NCBI GenBank assembly: GCA_964473355.1
Contig: CAYYOS010000133.1
Span: forward strand, 1 to 6,799
Reading direction: 5' to 3'
Length of the DNA stretch: 6,799 bases
Source: CAYYOS01 sp964473355
GTDB lineage: Bacteria > Pseudomonadota > Gammaproteobacteria > Burkholderiales > REEB80
Shown here: piece by piece, positions 1 through 6,722 of the stretch
Position numbering within the stretch: position 1 is the first letter of the stretch
Layout of the letters: every line of letters begins with the position of its first letter
The notes under the pieces: generated by a model
Told to the model about the DNA's origin: nothing
Database searches by the model: none
Seen by the model: the letters and a program-made list of their open reading frames with translations, nothing else
Made by a program: the position numbers and the translations under genes

Positions 1-763
1 CTACCGCTTTTTCTATTTGCCGATGTATAGCCTGTTGCACGGCATCAGAAATTCCGCTGGGCGTAACATAGAGGGTTTCCTCAAAGTATGGCCCATTCAT
101 GGGGTCGGGCTTGTCAAAATAAGCAAGAACCTCAAGTTTTCCATTGCGGAGGATACCCTCCACCGCGAATTCTTCTCCCGGGATAAAACTTTCAATGAGA
201 ATTCCCAGTTTATTGGCTAAGCGATCCGCTTGCGCGTTAATGCGCCGCACACGCTGCACGGCCGCGTGCAATTCGCTAGCATTGTTGACGCGAATAACAC
301 CTCGGCTGCCGGATAATCGGCGTGGCTTCACTACCACCGGAAATTGGATTGCTTCCGGCGCATCCATCGCTTCCGGGAGATGAACAAAATCCGGGCAAGG
401 AAAATGGTGATGTCGTAATAAACTACGAAACAAGAGCTTGTCGCGTAATATTTGGATGGCGCTTAAGGGATTGCCCGGTAAACGAAAATGCGTATTCAAC
501 AGACAAGCAAGCTCCAGCCCTAGATCATCCACCGCCAAAACTGCGTCCGGTACTTGGTCGCCCAACGATGTTAAGAGGCTTTCAAGCGCTGCTTTGGGTT
601 GATCAAATTCCACCGCTTGCGATGGCGATAATCCCCACGATGGGGCGAGCTTGTGACAATAATTCGCCACCGGAATTAATTCGACGTTTAACTTATTTGC
701 CGCATCCAAAAAATCCTGATTGCGATATCCCGTGGTGGGCAACAGCAGCATCAATTTTTTCAT
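1..763 (-). CDS. ATP-grasp domain ligase, 3' end cut off by the window edge
   Basis: An open frame of 254 codons runs from the ATG at 763-761 to the window edge with no stop, so the C-terminus is missing. The product reads as an ATP-grasp enzyme, a superfamily that uses ATP to join a carboxylate (via an acyl-phosphate) to an amine or other nucleophile. Visible parts are an N-terminal alpha/beta domain (about 1-100, opening MKKLMLLLPTTG), a linker with RDKLLFRSLL (107-116), the ATP-binding strand FPVVVKP with Lys146 followed by the Ser/Gly loop SGSRG (151-155), and the hinge ILIESFIPGEEFAVEG (188-203). A segment DKPDPMNGPYFEE (217-229) follows, as in ATP-grasp_4-type ligases. The start lies one base after the stop of the upstream radical SAM gene, with a weak CAGG ribosome site 9 bases upstream, so translational coupling is likely. 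The substrate cannot be told from the sequence. The family call is firm; the role is inference. Confidence 0.88.
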   Translation of the reverse strand, partial: MKKLMLLLPTTGYRNQDFLDAANKLNVELIPVANYCHKLAPSWGLSPSQAVEFDQPKAALESLLTSLGDQVPDAVLAVDDLGLELACLLNTHFRLPGNPLSAIQILRDKLLFRSLLRHHHFPCPDFVHLPEAMDAPEAIQFPVVVKPRRLSGSRGVIRVNNASELHAAVQRVRRINAQADRLANKLGILIESFIPGEEFAVEGILRNGKLEVLAYFDKPDPMNGPYFEETLYVTPSGISDAVQQAIHRQIEKAV

Positions 764-764
764 G

Positions 765-2153
765 CTAAAAAGCCTGTAGCTGCTGATCGGTGGGTTCCGC
801 GCAACAGTACCAGGGCTCGGACATATGCGGAATAAATTGCTGCTGCCAAAAACTCAATGATGGCACCGGTATTTCAAGAGCTTCGTGCGCCAGGCGCCAA
901 ATATTTGCAAATATTTCCGTACGAGGCAAAACATCCGAGCGGGATATATAGCTTTGGATTGCGGATTGCAATTGGTCTACACGAGTATCGGGATGGGTCC
1001 AGGTGTAGCCTAAGTTTTTTATATCAAATTCTTCGATAAGCTCGGCAAATCCCGGCAGGGTGAGTAGATATGATCCCTGCGGAATAAGCAATCTAATGGC
1101 GAGCTGTACGGGCGGAATATTTTCTATCAGCTGCAACTCATAGAGTTGTTGCAACAATGCGACGTAATTTTCTAGGGTCGTCCACGGGGTAAACGGAACA
1201 AAGGTGGGGGCTAAATGTATGTCGTTGGCGCGCATAATGCGCACAGCCTCGATAAAGTCCGCTGCAGTGTGGCGCTTAGCGAAATGCTCAAGAACCGTAT
1301 CGTCTATGGATTCTACGGCAGAGGTAATAAAGAGGCAGCCGGTTTCCTTCAGAGTGGGTAAAAGCTTGGCCTCTTTAATAATATGTTGAATTTTAATGGT
1401 GACATCATAACTAAGATGCGGAAATTCCTCGTGCATGCGGCGCACTATTTTTAGAGCGTGGGCGGGGCCATTAAAAAAATCCGGGTCACCGAAAGAAATG
1501 TGTTGCGCACCCTGCGCGACTTGATTTCGAATATCGGATAACACGACTTCTACCGGCACGATACGAAATTTTCCCTGGTACACCGGCACCACGGGACAAT
1601 GGCGACAAAGGTGTTTGCACCCGCGGCTCGCTTCGGCAAAACCTGTCACCACCTTAACGCCATTCTCCGTTATCAGATGGGCGTACTTGTTTAATGGCGG
1701 TAGCAAATTTCGTTGTGGCGTCGTAAAGCGAATTTTACTTAAATTAAGGGTTTGCATACCCGTGCTGGTTTTATTCTTTAACCCGAGCGCCAGCGCCAGC
1801 AAATCCGGTTCAAATTCGCCGCCTAAAATAGACCCAACCCCTAGCGATTTAAACATGGCAGCATTCATGGGTGCGTACAGTCCATACGTGCATAAATGAG
1901 CGTCCGGGGCCAGTTCTTTAATACGCGGTAACGCCGCCACAGCGATGCGGGTGGCCGTATGCATGCCAACATAAATTGCCACGAGCAGCGCGTCTTGAAA
2001 AAGCGGGCGCTGTAATTTCTGCAGGGATAAATCCAAACAAGTTACAACAAAGCCTGCTTCCTCTAAAAGAGCCGCGGGGTGCGCTAATGCAAAAGGCTGC
2101 CGGCCTAATTCATAGGGGTTTAATAACAATACTTTTGCTGGGATTAGTGGCAT
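765..2153 (-). CDS. Radical SAM protein with B12-binding-like N-terminus and CCAEP tail
   Basis: This 462-residue protein has a B12-binding-like Rossmann region (about 5-125; KVLLLNPYE, then LGGEFEPDLLALALGL), but I see no DxHxxG cobalamin-ligand motif. A radical SAM core follows (about 165-365), with Cys179, Cys183 and Cys186 in the CxxxCxxC pattern that holds the 4Fe-4S cluster and SAM. FGDPDFF (221-227) fits the next core strand. Near the C-terminus is WYCCAEP with Cys450-Cys451. As I recall, this matches the NCBI family 'CUAEP/CCAEP-tail radical SAM (seleno)protein', in which the second Cys can be selenocysteine; here the codons are TGT TGC, so this is the Cys form. The start is fixed because an in-frame stop lies 9 bases upstream with no alternative start codon between. 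No good Shine-Dalgarno is visible. The gene is divergent from grxD and directly followed by the ATP-grasp gene. The reaction is unknown. Confidence 0.93.
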   Translation of the reverse strand: MPLIPAKVLLLNPYELGRQPFALAHPAALLEEAGFVVTCLDLSLQKLQRPLFQDALLVAIYVGMHTATRIAVAALPRIKELAPDAHLCTYGLYAPMNAAMFKSLGVGSILGGEFEPDLLALALGLKNKTSTGMQTLNLSKIRFTTPQRNLLPPLNKYAHLITENGVKVVTGFAEASRGCKHLCRHCPVVPVYQGKFRIVPVEVVLSDIRNQVAQGAQHISFGDPDFFNGPAHALKIVRRMHEEFPHLSYDVTIKIQHIIKEAKLLPTLKETGCLFITSAVESIDDTVLEHFAKRHTAADFIEAVRIMRANDIHLAPTFVPFTPWTTLENYVALLQQLYELQLIENIPPVQLAIRLLIPQGSYLLTLPGFAELIEEFDIKNLGYTWTHPDTRVDQLQSAIQSYISRSDVLPRTEIFANIWRLAHEALEIPVPSLSFWQQQFIPHMSEPWYCCAEPTDQQLQAF

Positions 2154-2171
2154 GCAATCGGGCTAAGCTAC

Positions 2172-2200
2172 TTGACCCTAAACGGGTCTGGGCTTATCAT
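2172..2200 (+). promoter_or_regulatory. Sigma-70 promoter for grxD
   Basis: TTGACC (2172-2177) and TATCAT (2195-2200) each match five of six consensus bases and are separated by exactly 17 bases. The predicted start near 2207 leaves a short leader ending in AGGAGT (2225-2230), just before the grxD ATG at 2235. This is the best promoter in the window. Confidence 0.65.
2174..2188. promoter_or_regulatory. Inverted repeat inside the divergent promoter region
   Basis: GACCC (2174-2178) and GGGTC (2184-2188) form a perfect 5-base inverted repeat around a 5-base centre. It overlaps the grxD -35 box and the -35/-10 spacer. On the other strand it would lie in the leader of the radical SAM transcript. 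It could be a small operator or leader hairpin, but at this length chance is a real alternative. Confidence 0.25.
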
Positions 2201-2204
2201 TGTA
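2199..2204 (-). promoter_or_regulatory. Possible -10 box for the radical SAM/ATP-grasp unit
   Basis: Read on the minus strand the bases are TACAAT, five of six matches to the sigma-70 -10 consensus, and would start transcription near 2192, about 40 bases before the radical SAM ATG. No convincing -35 hexamer is seen at 16-18 bases upstream, so this is a weak call. It overlaps the -10 box of the opposing grxD promoter. Confidence 0.3.
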
Positions 2205-2234
2205 CGCTAATAAACGTGGATTTTAGGAGTCATA

Positions 2235-2549
2235 ATGAGCGTGCAAGATACCATCAAGGAACAAATCAGCGGTCACCCCGTGGTGTTATACATGAAGGGC
2301 ACACCCGACTTCCCGCAGTGCGGGTTTAGCGCTACCGCTGTACAAATTTTAAAAGCGCATGGTGTAAATCAGCCTTTTACGGTGGATGTATTAAGTAACC
2401 CGGAAATTCGCCAAGGCGTCAAAGAATACGCGAACTGGCCCACCATTCCCCAGCTTTATATTAAAGGCCAGTTCGTGGGTGGCGTCGATATCATGCGCGA
2501 AATGGACCAAAGCGGCGAACTGAAGAAGATGATTAGCGCAGCTTCGTAA
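2235..2549 (+). CDS. grxD: Monothiol glutaredoxin, Grx4/GrxD type
   Basis: This 104-residue protein is a full-length single-domain class II glutaredoxin. Such proteins bind a 2Fe-2S cluster bridged by two monomers and two glutathiones, and pass clusters to apo-proteins, often with BolA partners. Visible features are Lys21 in MKGTPDFPQ (20-28), the active-site CGFS with Cys29 (29-32), the WPTIPQLYI segment (68-76) with its cis-proline loop, and the glutathione-binding GGVDI (82-86). The length is usual for the family. The ATG is preceded by AGGAGT with 4 bases between, and by a near-consensus sigma-70 promoter, so the gene is probably transcribed alone. It is divergent from a radical SAM gene that needs a 4Fe-4S cluster. 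A functional link is possible, but grxD is a common housekeeping gene found in many contexts. Confidence 0.97.
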   Translation: MSVQDTIKEQISGHPVVLYMKGTPDFPQCGFSATAVQILKAHGVNQPFTVDVLSNPEIRQGVKEYANWPTIPQLYIKGQFVGGVDIMREMDQSGELKKMISAAS

Positions 2550-2902
2550 TTCCGTCTCTAAACGATACCGGCATCACTGTACTACCTCCCTTTTTACGAT
2601 CCCAACGCGGGGTAGACGCGCCCCTGGCACCCAAGCATTGTCACGAGTTCCCGCCCCCCGCTTTGTCGCTGTGGTATCGCCTTTCTGCTGTGTGAATTTG
2701 CGGTTTTTTCACCCAAGGGCTATCTAGCACCGCGCTTCGTTATGGGGTAATATTGGTGCGACGCTATGGTTGCCCAATGTAACACTATTAGGGTTCGCCT
2801 TGCAGCATGTGCCTTCGGGATGTCCCCGGGTTAAGTAACATTCCCGAGATGTAGAGCCTTTCTTTCGCCCACTTGGTGTTTTTATAAGGTTTCTGCATAC
2901 AT
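2550..2902. other. 353-base intergenic stretch without a recognisable gene
   Basis: I see no protein-coding frame of credible length on either strand, no tRNA and no mobile-element end. There is no clear rho-independent terminator after grxD: the T5 run at 2591-2595 and the T6 run at 2704-2709 lack a stable stem in front of them. A TAATAT at 2749-2754 resembles a -10 box but has no matching -35. The kinase promoter should lie here but cannot be placed. An imperfect hairpin at 2815-2847 is listed separately. Confidence 0.6.
2815..2847 (+). promoter_or_regulatory. Imperfect hairpin upstream of the histidine kinase gene
   Basis: TCGGGATGT (2815-2823) can pair with ACATTCCCGA (2838-2847), giving nine base pairs with one bulged T at 2841 around a 14-base loop. 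No T-run follows directly, so it does not look like an intrinsic terminator. It lies 56 bases before the kinase ATG and could be a protein-binding palindrome or a leader structure. Function is unknown and chance is possible. Confidence 0.3.
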
Positions 2903-5341
2903 ATGCCCGCCAAATCTAGTCATTTACTTGCTCACCGCTGGTCGCTTATTTCCGGCGCGTTGCTGCTCGCCCTTAGCCTCAGCGTCATTGTCGGGTGGCA
3001 TACGAAATCAATGGCGGTTTCCCCCCTCTACGCTTCTTTATTAACCATGAAATACAATACCGCCTGGTCCATTTTCTTGTTAGGCCTGGGGATGGTCGCG
3101 CTTTATTTTCGAAAAACCGCGATCGCACAGTTAGCCGGTGCGATGGTTGCGAGCGTGGGTTTCCTTGTATTACTTCAATACTTGTTTGGCATCGAGCTTG
3201 GCTTTGATGAGTGGCTAGTTAAAGATATTTTGCGCGAACCAATTCCTTATCCGGGTCGTATGTCACCGCTCACCGCAACTGCCCTCATTTTTTCAGGAGT
3301 AGGCGTTCTATTAGCCTCGCGCCTTTCCGCTCACTACGCGGTGATCTTGATATTGGGAACGACCATCATCGCCATCGCGGTCGTCAGCGGGTTAAATTAT
3401 CTGAGCGCGGAATCGATTGGGTTCGGGTGGTGGCAACAAATGGGTTACGGCGTCGCGCCTCACACTGCTCTGGCCCTCGCGTTGGCAGGCAGCGCCCTAA
3501 TCAATCTTTCTTGGAGGCACTGGAATCGCAAAACCTGCATTTTGTGCGTGCCGCTCATGCTTTTTGTGAGCATGTTCACCCTTACCTTTTTGCTCTGGCA
3601 GGGTATTGTCTCAGATGAGAGTAGACTTCAGACGCAGTCGGTGCGGGCTCCAACTATTCTATCGAGCGTGGTACTCATAGTTGGATTTCTATTATCCGTC
3701 CTACTCGCGGTGGCTGGCTACCTAGGTCAATCGGCCCGCTTGCGTACCAAGGAATTAATGGCGGCAAATCAAAAATTGAAAAGTGAAATCGCTGAACGTG
3801 TATTGGCGCAACAAAGCCTGTCTGAAACGCGCCAAGAACTCTTAGATTTTACGGAAACGGCGCCAATTGGATTTTATTGGTTAGATACTAATGGCGTTAT
3901 TTTGTGGGCTAACCCCGCCGAGTATAGCCTCCTTGGATATACTCGGGATGAATATGTGGGCCAGCCATTTTCTCGCTTTTATGTAAATAGCAAATTCGCG
4001 GACGGACTGTTGGAACGCATGGTTCAAGGGGAATCTCTCGACAAGGTTGAAGCCGCCCTGCGGGCAAAGAGTGGTGAGGTAAAACGGCTACTTATTAGCT
4101 CTCAGCCGTTTTATAAAAAAGGGGAGTTGGTACACACACGCTGCTTTAGTCGCGACGTAACGGAGCAAAAACATGCGGAACATGCCTTACGCCAGAACAT
4201 GGAGCGCTTTCGTCTCAGTTTAGATAATTCTTTAGACGCCTTCGTCGTGATGGATGATGAGGGACGAGTCATAGAATGGAGCGCCCAGGCGGAGCATATG
4301 TTTGGTTGGAGCCGCGACGAGGTTCTGAACAAACCCATGGCCCACGCCATCATTCCTGAACGCTTTCGCGCTGCTCACTCTGAAGGTATGAAACGGTTTA
4401 TGCGCACCGGTCTAGGCCCACTGGTAAATAAACACATAGAGTTGGTCGCTATTAAACGCAACCAAGAGGAATTCCCCGTCGAGCTTTCCATCATTCCCAT
4501 AAAGTGGGAGGATTCCTATATTTTTAGCTCCTTTATTCACGATATCACTGAGCGCAAGCAAGCTCAGCGCGATTTAGAAATTTACATGCAAAAACTTGTG
4601 CAAAGCAACCGCGAGCTACAGCAATTTGCCTCAGTATCTTCTCATGACCTCCAAGAGCCGTTGCGGAAAATTCGCGCCTTTTCGGAACGCTTAACTGCCG
4701 GCCATAAAGCAGAGCTTAGTCCGCAAGCCCAAGATTATCTCGACCGCATGCAAAACGCCGCCGCTCGCATGCAAAATCTTATTAATGATTTATTAACCTA
4801 CTCTCGCCTTACGTCTCGCGCGCGTCCTTTCGTAAAGGTTAACCTGATGGAGTTAATAAGAGAGGTGTTAAGTGATCTTGAAGTGAGGATAGATAGTACC
4901 CAAGCAAAAATCGATGTTGGCTTTTTGCCCACCGTGCTGGCCGATAAGGTTCAGATGCAGCAGCTGTTTCAAAATTTAGTGAGTAACGCACTGAAATTTC
5001 ATAAGCCGGGACTGCCGCCAGAAATTAAAATTTCCAGCCGCTACCTGGACGACGCGGGCAATCCGGTAGACGCGCCACTGCCTTATGGTTATACCGAAAT
5101 AACCGTTCAGGATTCCGGCATAGGCTTTGATATGAAATACGCTGACCAAATTTTTAATACTTTTCAGCGGTTGCACACCCGTCAAGAATATGAAGGAACC
5201 GGCATCGGCTTGGCTATTTGTCGAAAAATCACGGCACATCATAACGGCAGTATTATCGCCAAGAGCCAGCCCGGAATCGGATCCGAATTTATAGTGAAGC
5301 TACCCTTAGATCCCGTAAAAGGAAAAACCAATGCCAGCTAG
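2903..5341 (+). CDS. Membrane-bound PAS-PAS sensor histidine kinase
   Basis: This 812-residue hybrid-free sensor kinase has eight predicted membrane helices, at about 13-31, 53-69, 73-95, 122-140, 144-165, 184-203, 211-232 and 250-273. Basic residues (R70-K71, R140, R205, R209-K210) fall on the cytoplasmic side. After a coiled-coil linker (about 280-312) come two PAS domains (about 313-422 and 433-551), each ending in a DVTEQK- or DITERK-type motif. A second linker follows (552-572). The dimerisation domain has phospho-acceptor His581 in SSHDLQEPLRKI, the style of Cph1-like kinases that work with Rcp1-type receivers. The ATPase domain shows Asn695 in NLVSNALKFHK, DSGIG (737-741) and GTGIGL (765-770), so all catalytic boxes look intact. 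No LOV cysteine, heme or phytochrome ligand is evident and the signal is unknown. The ATG has only a distant AAGG (13 bases upstream), but later starts would remove the first helix. The stop overlaps the receiver gene. Confidence 0.95.
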   Translation: MPAKSSHLLAHRWSLISGALLLALSLSVIVGWHTKSMAVSPLYASLLTMKYNTAWSIFLLGLGMVALYFRKTAIAQLAGAMVASVGFLVLLQYLFGIELGFDEWLVKDILREPIPYPGRMSPLTATALIFSGVGVLLASRLSAHYAVILILGTTIIAIAVVSGLNYLSAESIGFGWWQQMGYGVAPHTALALALAGSALINLSWRHWNRKTCILCVPLMLFVSMFTLTFLLWQGIVSDESRLQTQSVRAPTILSSVVLIVGFLLSVLLAVAGYLGQSARLRTKELMAANQKLKSEIAERVLAQQSLSETRQELLDFTETAPIGFYWLDTNGVILWANPAEYSLLGYTRDEYVGQPFSRFYVNSKFADGLLERMVQGESLDKVEAALRAKSGEVKRLLISSQPFYKKGELVHTRCFSRDVTEQKHAEHALRQNMERFRLSLDNSLDAFVVMDDEGRVIEWSAQAEHMFGWSRDEVLNKPMAHAIIPERFRAAHSEGMKRFMRTGLGPLVNKHIELVAIKRNQEEFPVELSIIPIKWEDSYIFSSFIHDITERKQAQRDLEIYMQKLVQSNRELQQFASVSSHDLQEPLRKIRAFSERLTAGHKAELSPQAQDYLDRMQNAAARMQNLINDLLTYSRLTSRARPFVKVNLMELIREVLSDLEVRIDSTQAKIDVGFLPTVLADKVQMQQLFQNLVSNALKFHKPGLPPEIKISSRYLDDAGNPVDAPLPYGYTEITVQDSGIGFDMKYADQIFNTFQRLHTRQEYEGTGIGLAICRKITAHHNGSIIAKSQPGIGSEFIVKLPLDPVKGKTNAS

Positions 5342-5804
5342 AAAACCTGTCACTATTTTATTAGCCGACGACGATGAAGATGATAGGCTATTAACGACGG
5401 AAGCATTAAAAGAAAACCGTGTCGCTAACCCGGTTCATTGTGTAAAAAACGGTGAAGAGTTGCTGGATTACTTGCATCAGCGCGGAGAGTATGCTGATCC
5501 CACGTCCTCGCCCAAGCCAGGAATTATTTTGCTCGATCTTAATATGCCAAAAATGGACGGGCGTGAATCCCTGGCCCGGATAAAAGCAGATCCCAACCTA
5601 AGGCGCATTCCCGTGGTAATTTTAACCACTTCTAAAGCCGAAGAAGATGTCTTGCGGAGCTATGATTTAGGGGTCAATTCCTTCATTATCAAGCCTGTTA
5701 GTTTCAATGCATTAGTAGACATACTTCAGGGCATTCACCACTATTGGTTCGAGATTGTCGAACTCCCGTCCACGGAACCGGTCGATAATAAAGACTGTGA
5801 TTAA
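5331..5804 (+). CDS. Stand-alone receiver (Rcp1-like response regulator)
   Basis: This 157-residue protein is a single receiver domain with no DNA-binding or enzymatic output. It has the acidic pocket Asp13-Asp14 (LADDDEDD, 11-18), the phospho-acceptor Asp69 in LLDLNMP (67-73), the switch Thr99 in ILTTSK, and Lys121 in IIKP. The extended loop between beta2 and beta3 (GEELLDYLHQRGEYADP, 41-57) is typical of Rcp1-type regulators paired with phytochrome-like kinases. A short acidic tail follows residue 145. The ATG lies inside the end of the kinase gene (11-base overlap), preceded by AAAAGGA with 7 bases of spacing, so tight co-expression and translational coupling with the kinase are expected. 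It most likely takes phosphate from His581 of that kinase and signals by protein contact, or passes phosphate onward. The downstream target is not visible here. Confidence 0.95.
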   Translation: MPARKPVTILLADDDEDDRLLTTEALKENRVANPVHCVKNGEELLDYLHQRGEYADPTSSPKPGIILLDLNMPKMDGRESLARIKADPNLRRIPVVILTTSKAEEDVLRSYDLGVNSFIIKPVSFNALVDILQGIHHYWFEIVELPSTEPVDNKDCD

Positions 5805-5818
5805 TAGGACTCGTTAAC

Positions 5819-6649
5819 ATGCGCTCATTCAGATATATCATCGCTATTGTGCTCGCCTTGGTGGGTCTTTTTACGTACTTTGGCTCGCAGCAAGACAATC
5901 CCATCACGGGGGAATCGCAGCGGGTCGCTATATCGCCCGACCAGGAGGTAGCGTTGGGTATAGAAGCAGCACCCCAAATGGCCGCGCAAATGGGTGGCTT
6001 GCATCCGGATGAAACGCTACAAGCCTATCTGAATGCCGCCGGACGCGCGATAGTCGACAAGAGCGGCGCCAAGGATTCCCCTTACCAATACCGCTTTCAT
6101 TTGCTGCGCGACCCCGATACGGTTAATGCTTTTGCGCTACCGGGAGGGCAAATTTTTATTACCGCAGCTCTATTCAAAAAACTAGAAAATGAAGCGCAGT
6201 TAATGGGCGTATTAGGTCACGAAGTCGGGCACGTGGTCGGACGTCACGCCGCTGAACACATGGCAAAAGGACAGCTCGCTAACGTGCTAGCTGGCGCAGC
6301 TGGGGTCGCCGCGGCTGACTATCGCGCCAGCGCTGTCGCCAATATGGTCGCCCAGGTTACGGCCCTTCAATACGGCCGTAAAGATGAATTGGAGGCCGAT
6401 AGCTTAGGCCTAAGATTTATGAGCGAAGCACAATTTGATCCGCGCGCATTGATTAATGTAATGAGTATTCTAGAGAATGCTTCCGGCGGTAGGGCCCGCG
6501 GTCCGGAATGGCTACAGTCGCACCCCAATCCCGGTAACCGGCGCGAGAGCATTAAGCAGTATATTGCAGAAAAATTCCCGGATGGTGTACCGGCTAATTT
6601 TCAAACAGGGAATGCGCAGCGGTTTAGCCAAATGCAAGCGCGACTGTAG
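5819..6649 (+). CDS. M48 family zinc metallopeptidase, envelope-located
   Basis: This 276-residue peptidase has an N-terminal hydrophobic segment (about 6-21) that acts as a signal anchor or uncleaved signal peptide. There is no lipobox; in fact I see no cysteine in the protein, which fits a periplasmic location. The catalytic motif HEVGH has zinc ligands His134 and His138 and the general base Glu135. The third zinc ligand is most likely Glu192 in ELEADSLG (190-197). SHPNPGNR (234-241), with conserved His235, is the usual downstream M48 motif. The Ala/Gly-rich helix between (about 151-180) is typical of short periplasmic M48 enzymes related to LoiP and BepA, but there is no TPR domain. Members cleave misfolded or outer-membrane proteins. 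AGGA at 5806-5809 sits 9 bases before the ATG, and the gap from the receiver stop is 14 bases, so it is probably in the same operon. Confidence 0.95.
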   Translation: MRSFRYIIAIVLALVGLFTYFGSQQDNPITGESQRVAISPDQEVALGIEAAPQMAAQMGGLHPDETLQAYLNAAGRAIVDKSGAKDSPYQYRFHLLRDPDTVNAFALPGGQIFITAALFKKLENEAQLMGVLGHEVGHVVGRHAAEHMAKGQLANVLAGAAGVAAADYRASAVANMVAQVTALQYGRKDELEADSLGLRFMSEAQFDPRALINVMSILENASGGRARGPEWLQSHPNPGNRRESIKQYIAEKFPDGVPANFQTGNAQRFSQMQARL

Positions 6650-6722
6650 GCATTCGGCGCAATGTCGGGATTAATACGCCATACTTCTGATACCTGATAC
6701 TTGTCCTCTGGCGGCTGATAAG

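Noticed and set aside
322..768. A 148-codon open frame on the plus strand opposite the ATP-grasp gene
   Set aside because: It lies antisense to a frame with clear ATP-grasp motifs, its own translation has no recognisable domain, and it has no ribosome site.
801..806. Possible selenocysteine codon in the CCAEP tail
   Set aside because: The codons read TGT TGC on the minus strand, so both residues are cysteine and no in-frame TGA is present.
1615..1899. Plus-strand open frames within the radical SAM gene, including this 94-codon one
   Set aside because: They are antisense to the conserved radical SAM core and show low-complexity, unfamily-like translations.
2609..2624. GGGG...CCCC inverted repeat after grxD as a terminator
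   Set aside because: The stem is only four pairs with an 8-base loop and no T-run follows.
2704..2709. T6 run as a terminator tail
   Set aside because: No stable GC-rich stem precedes it on the plus strand.
4976..5242. 88-codon minus-strand open frame inside the kinase ATPase domain
   Set aside because: It is a shadow of the conserved N, G1 and G2 boxes of the kinase and has no independent support.
5704..5907. 67-codon minus-strand open frame across the receiver/peptidase junction
   Set aside because: It overlaps the ends of two well-supported genes in antisense and has no family signature.
6687..6700. Tandem CTGATAC repeat between the peptidase gene and the tRNA
   Set aside because: Two 7-base copies, with a partial third at 6715, are too short to separate from chance and match no known element.
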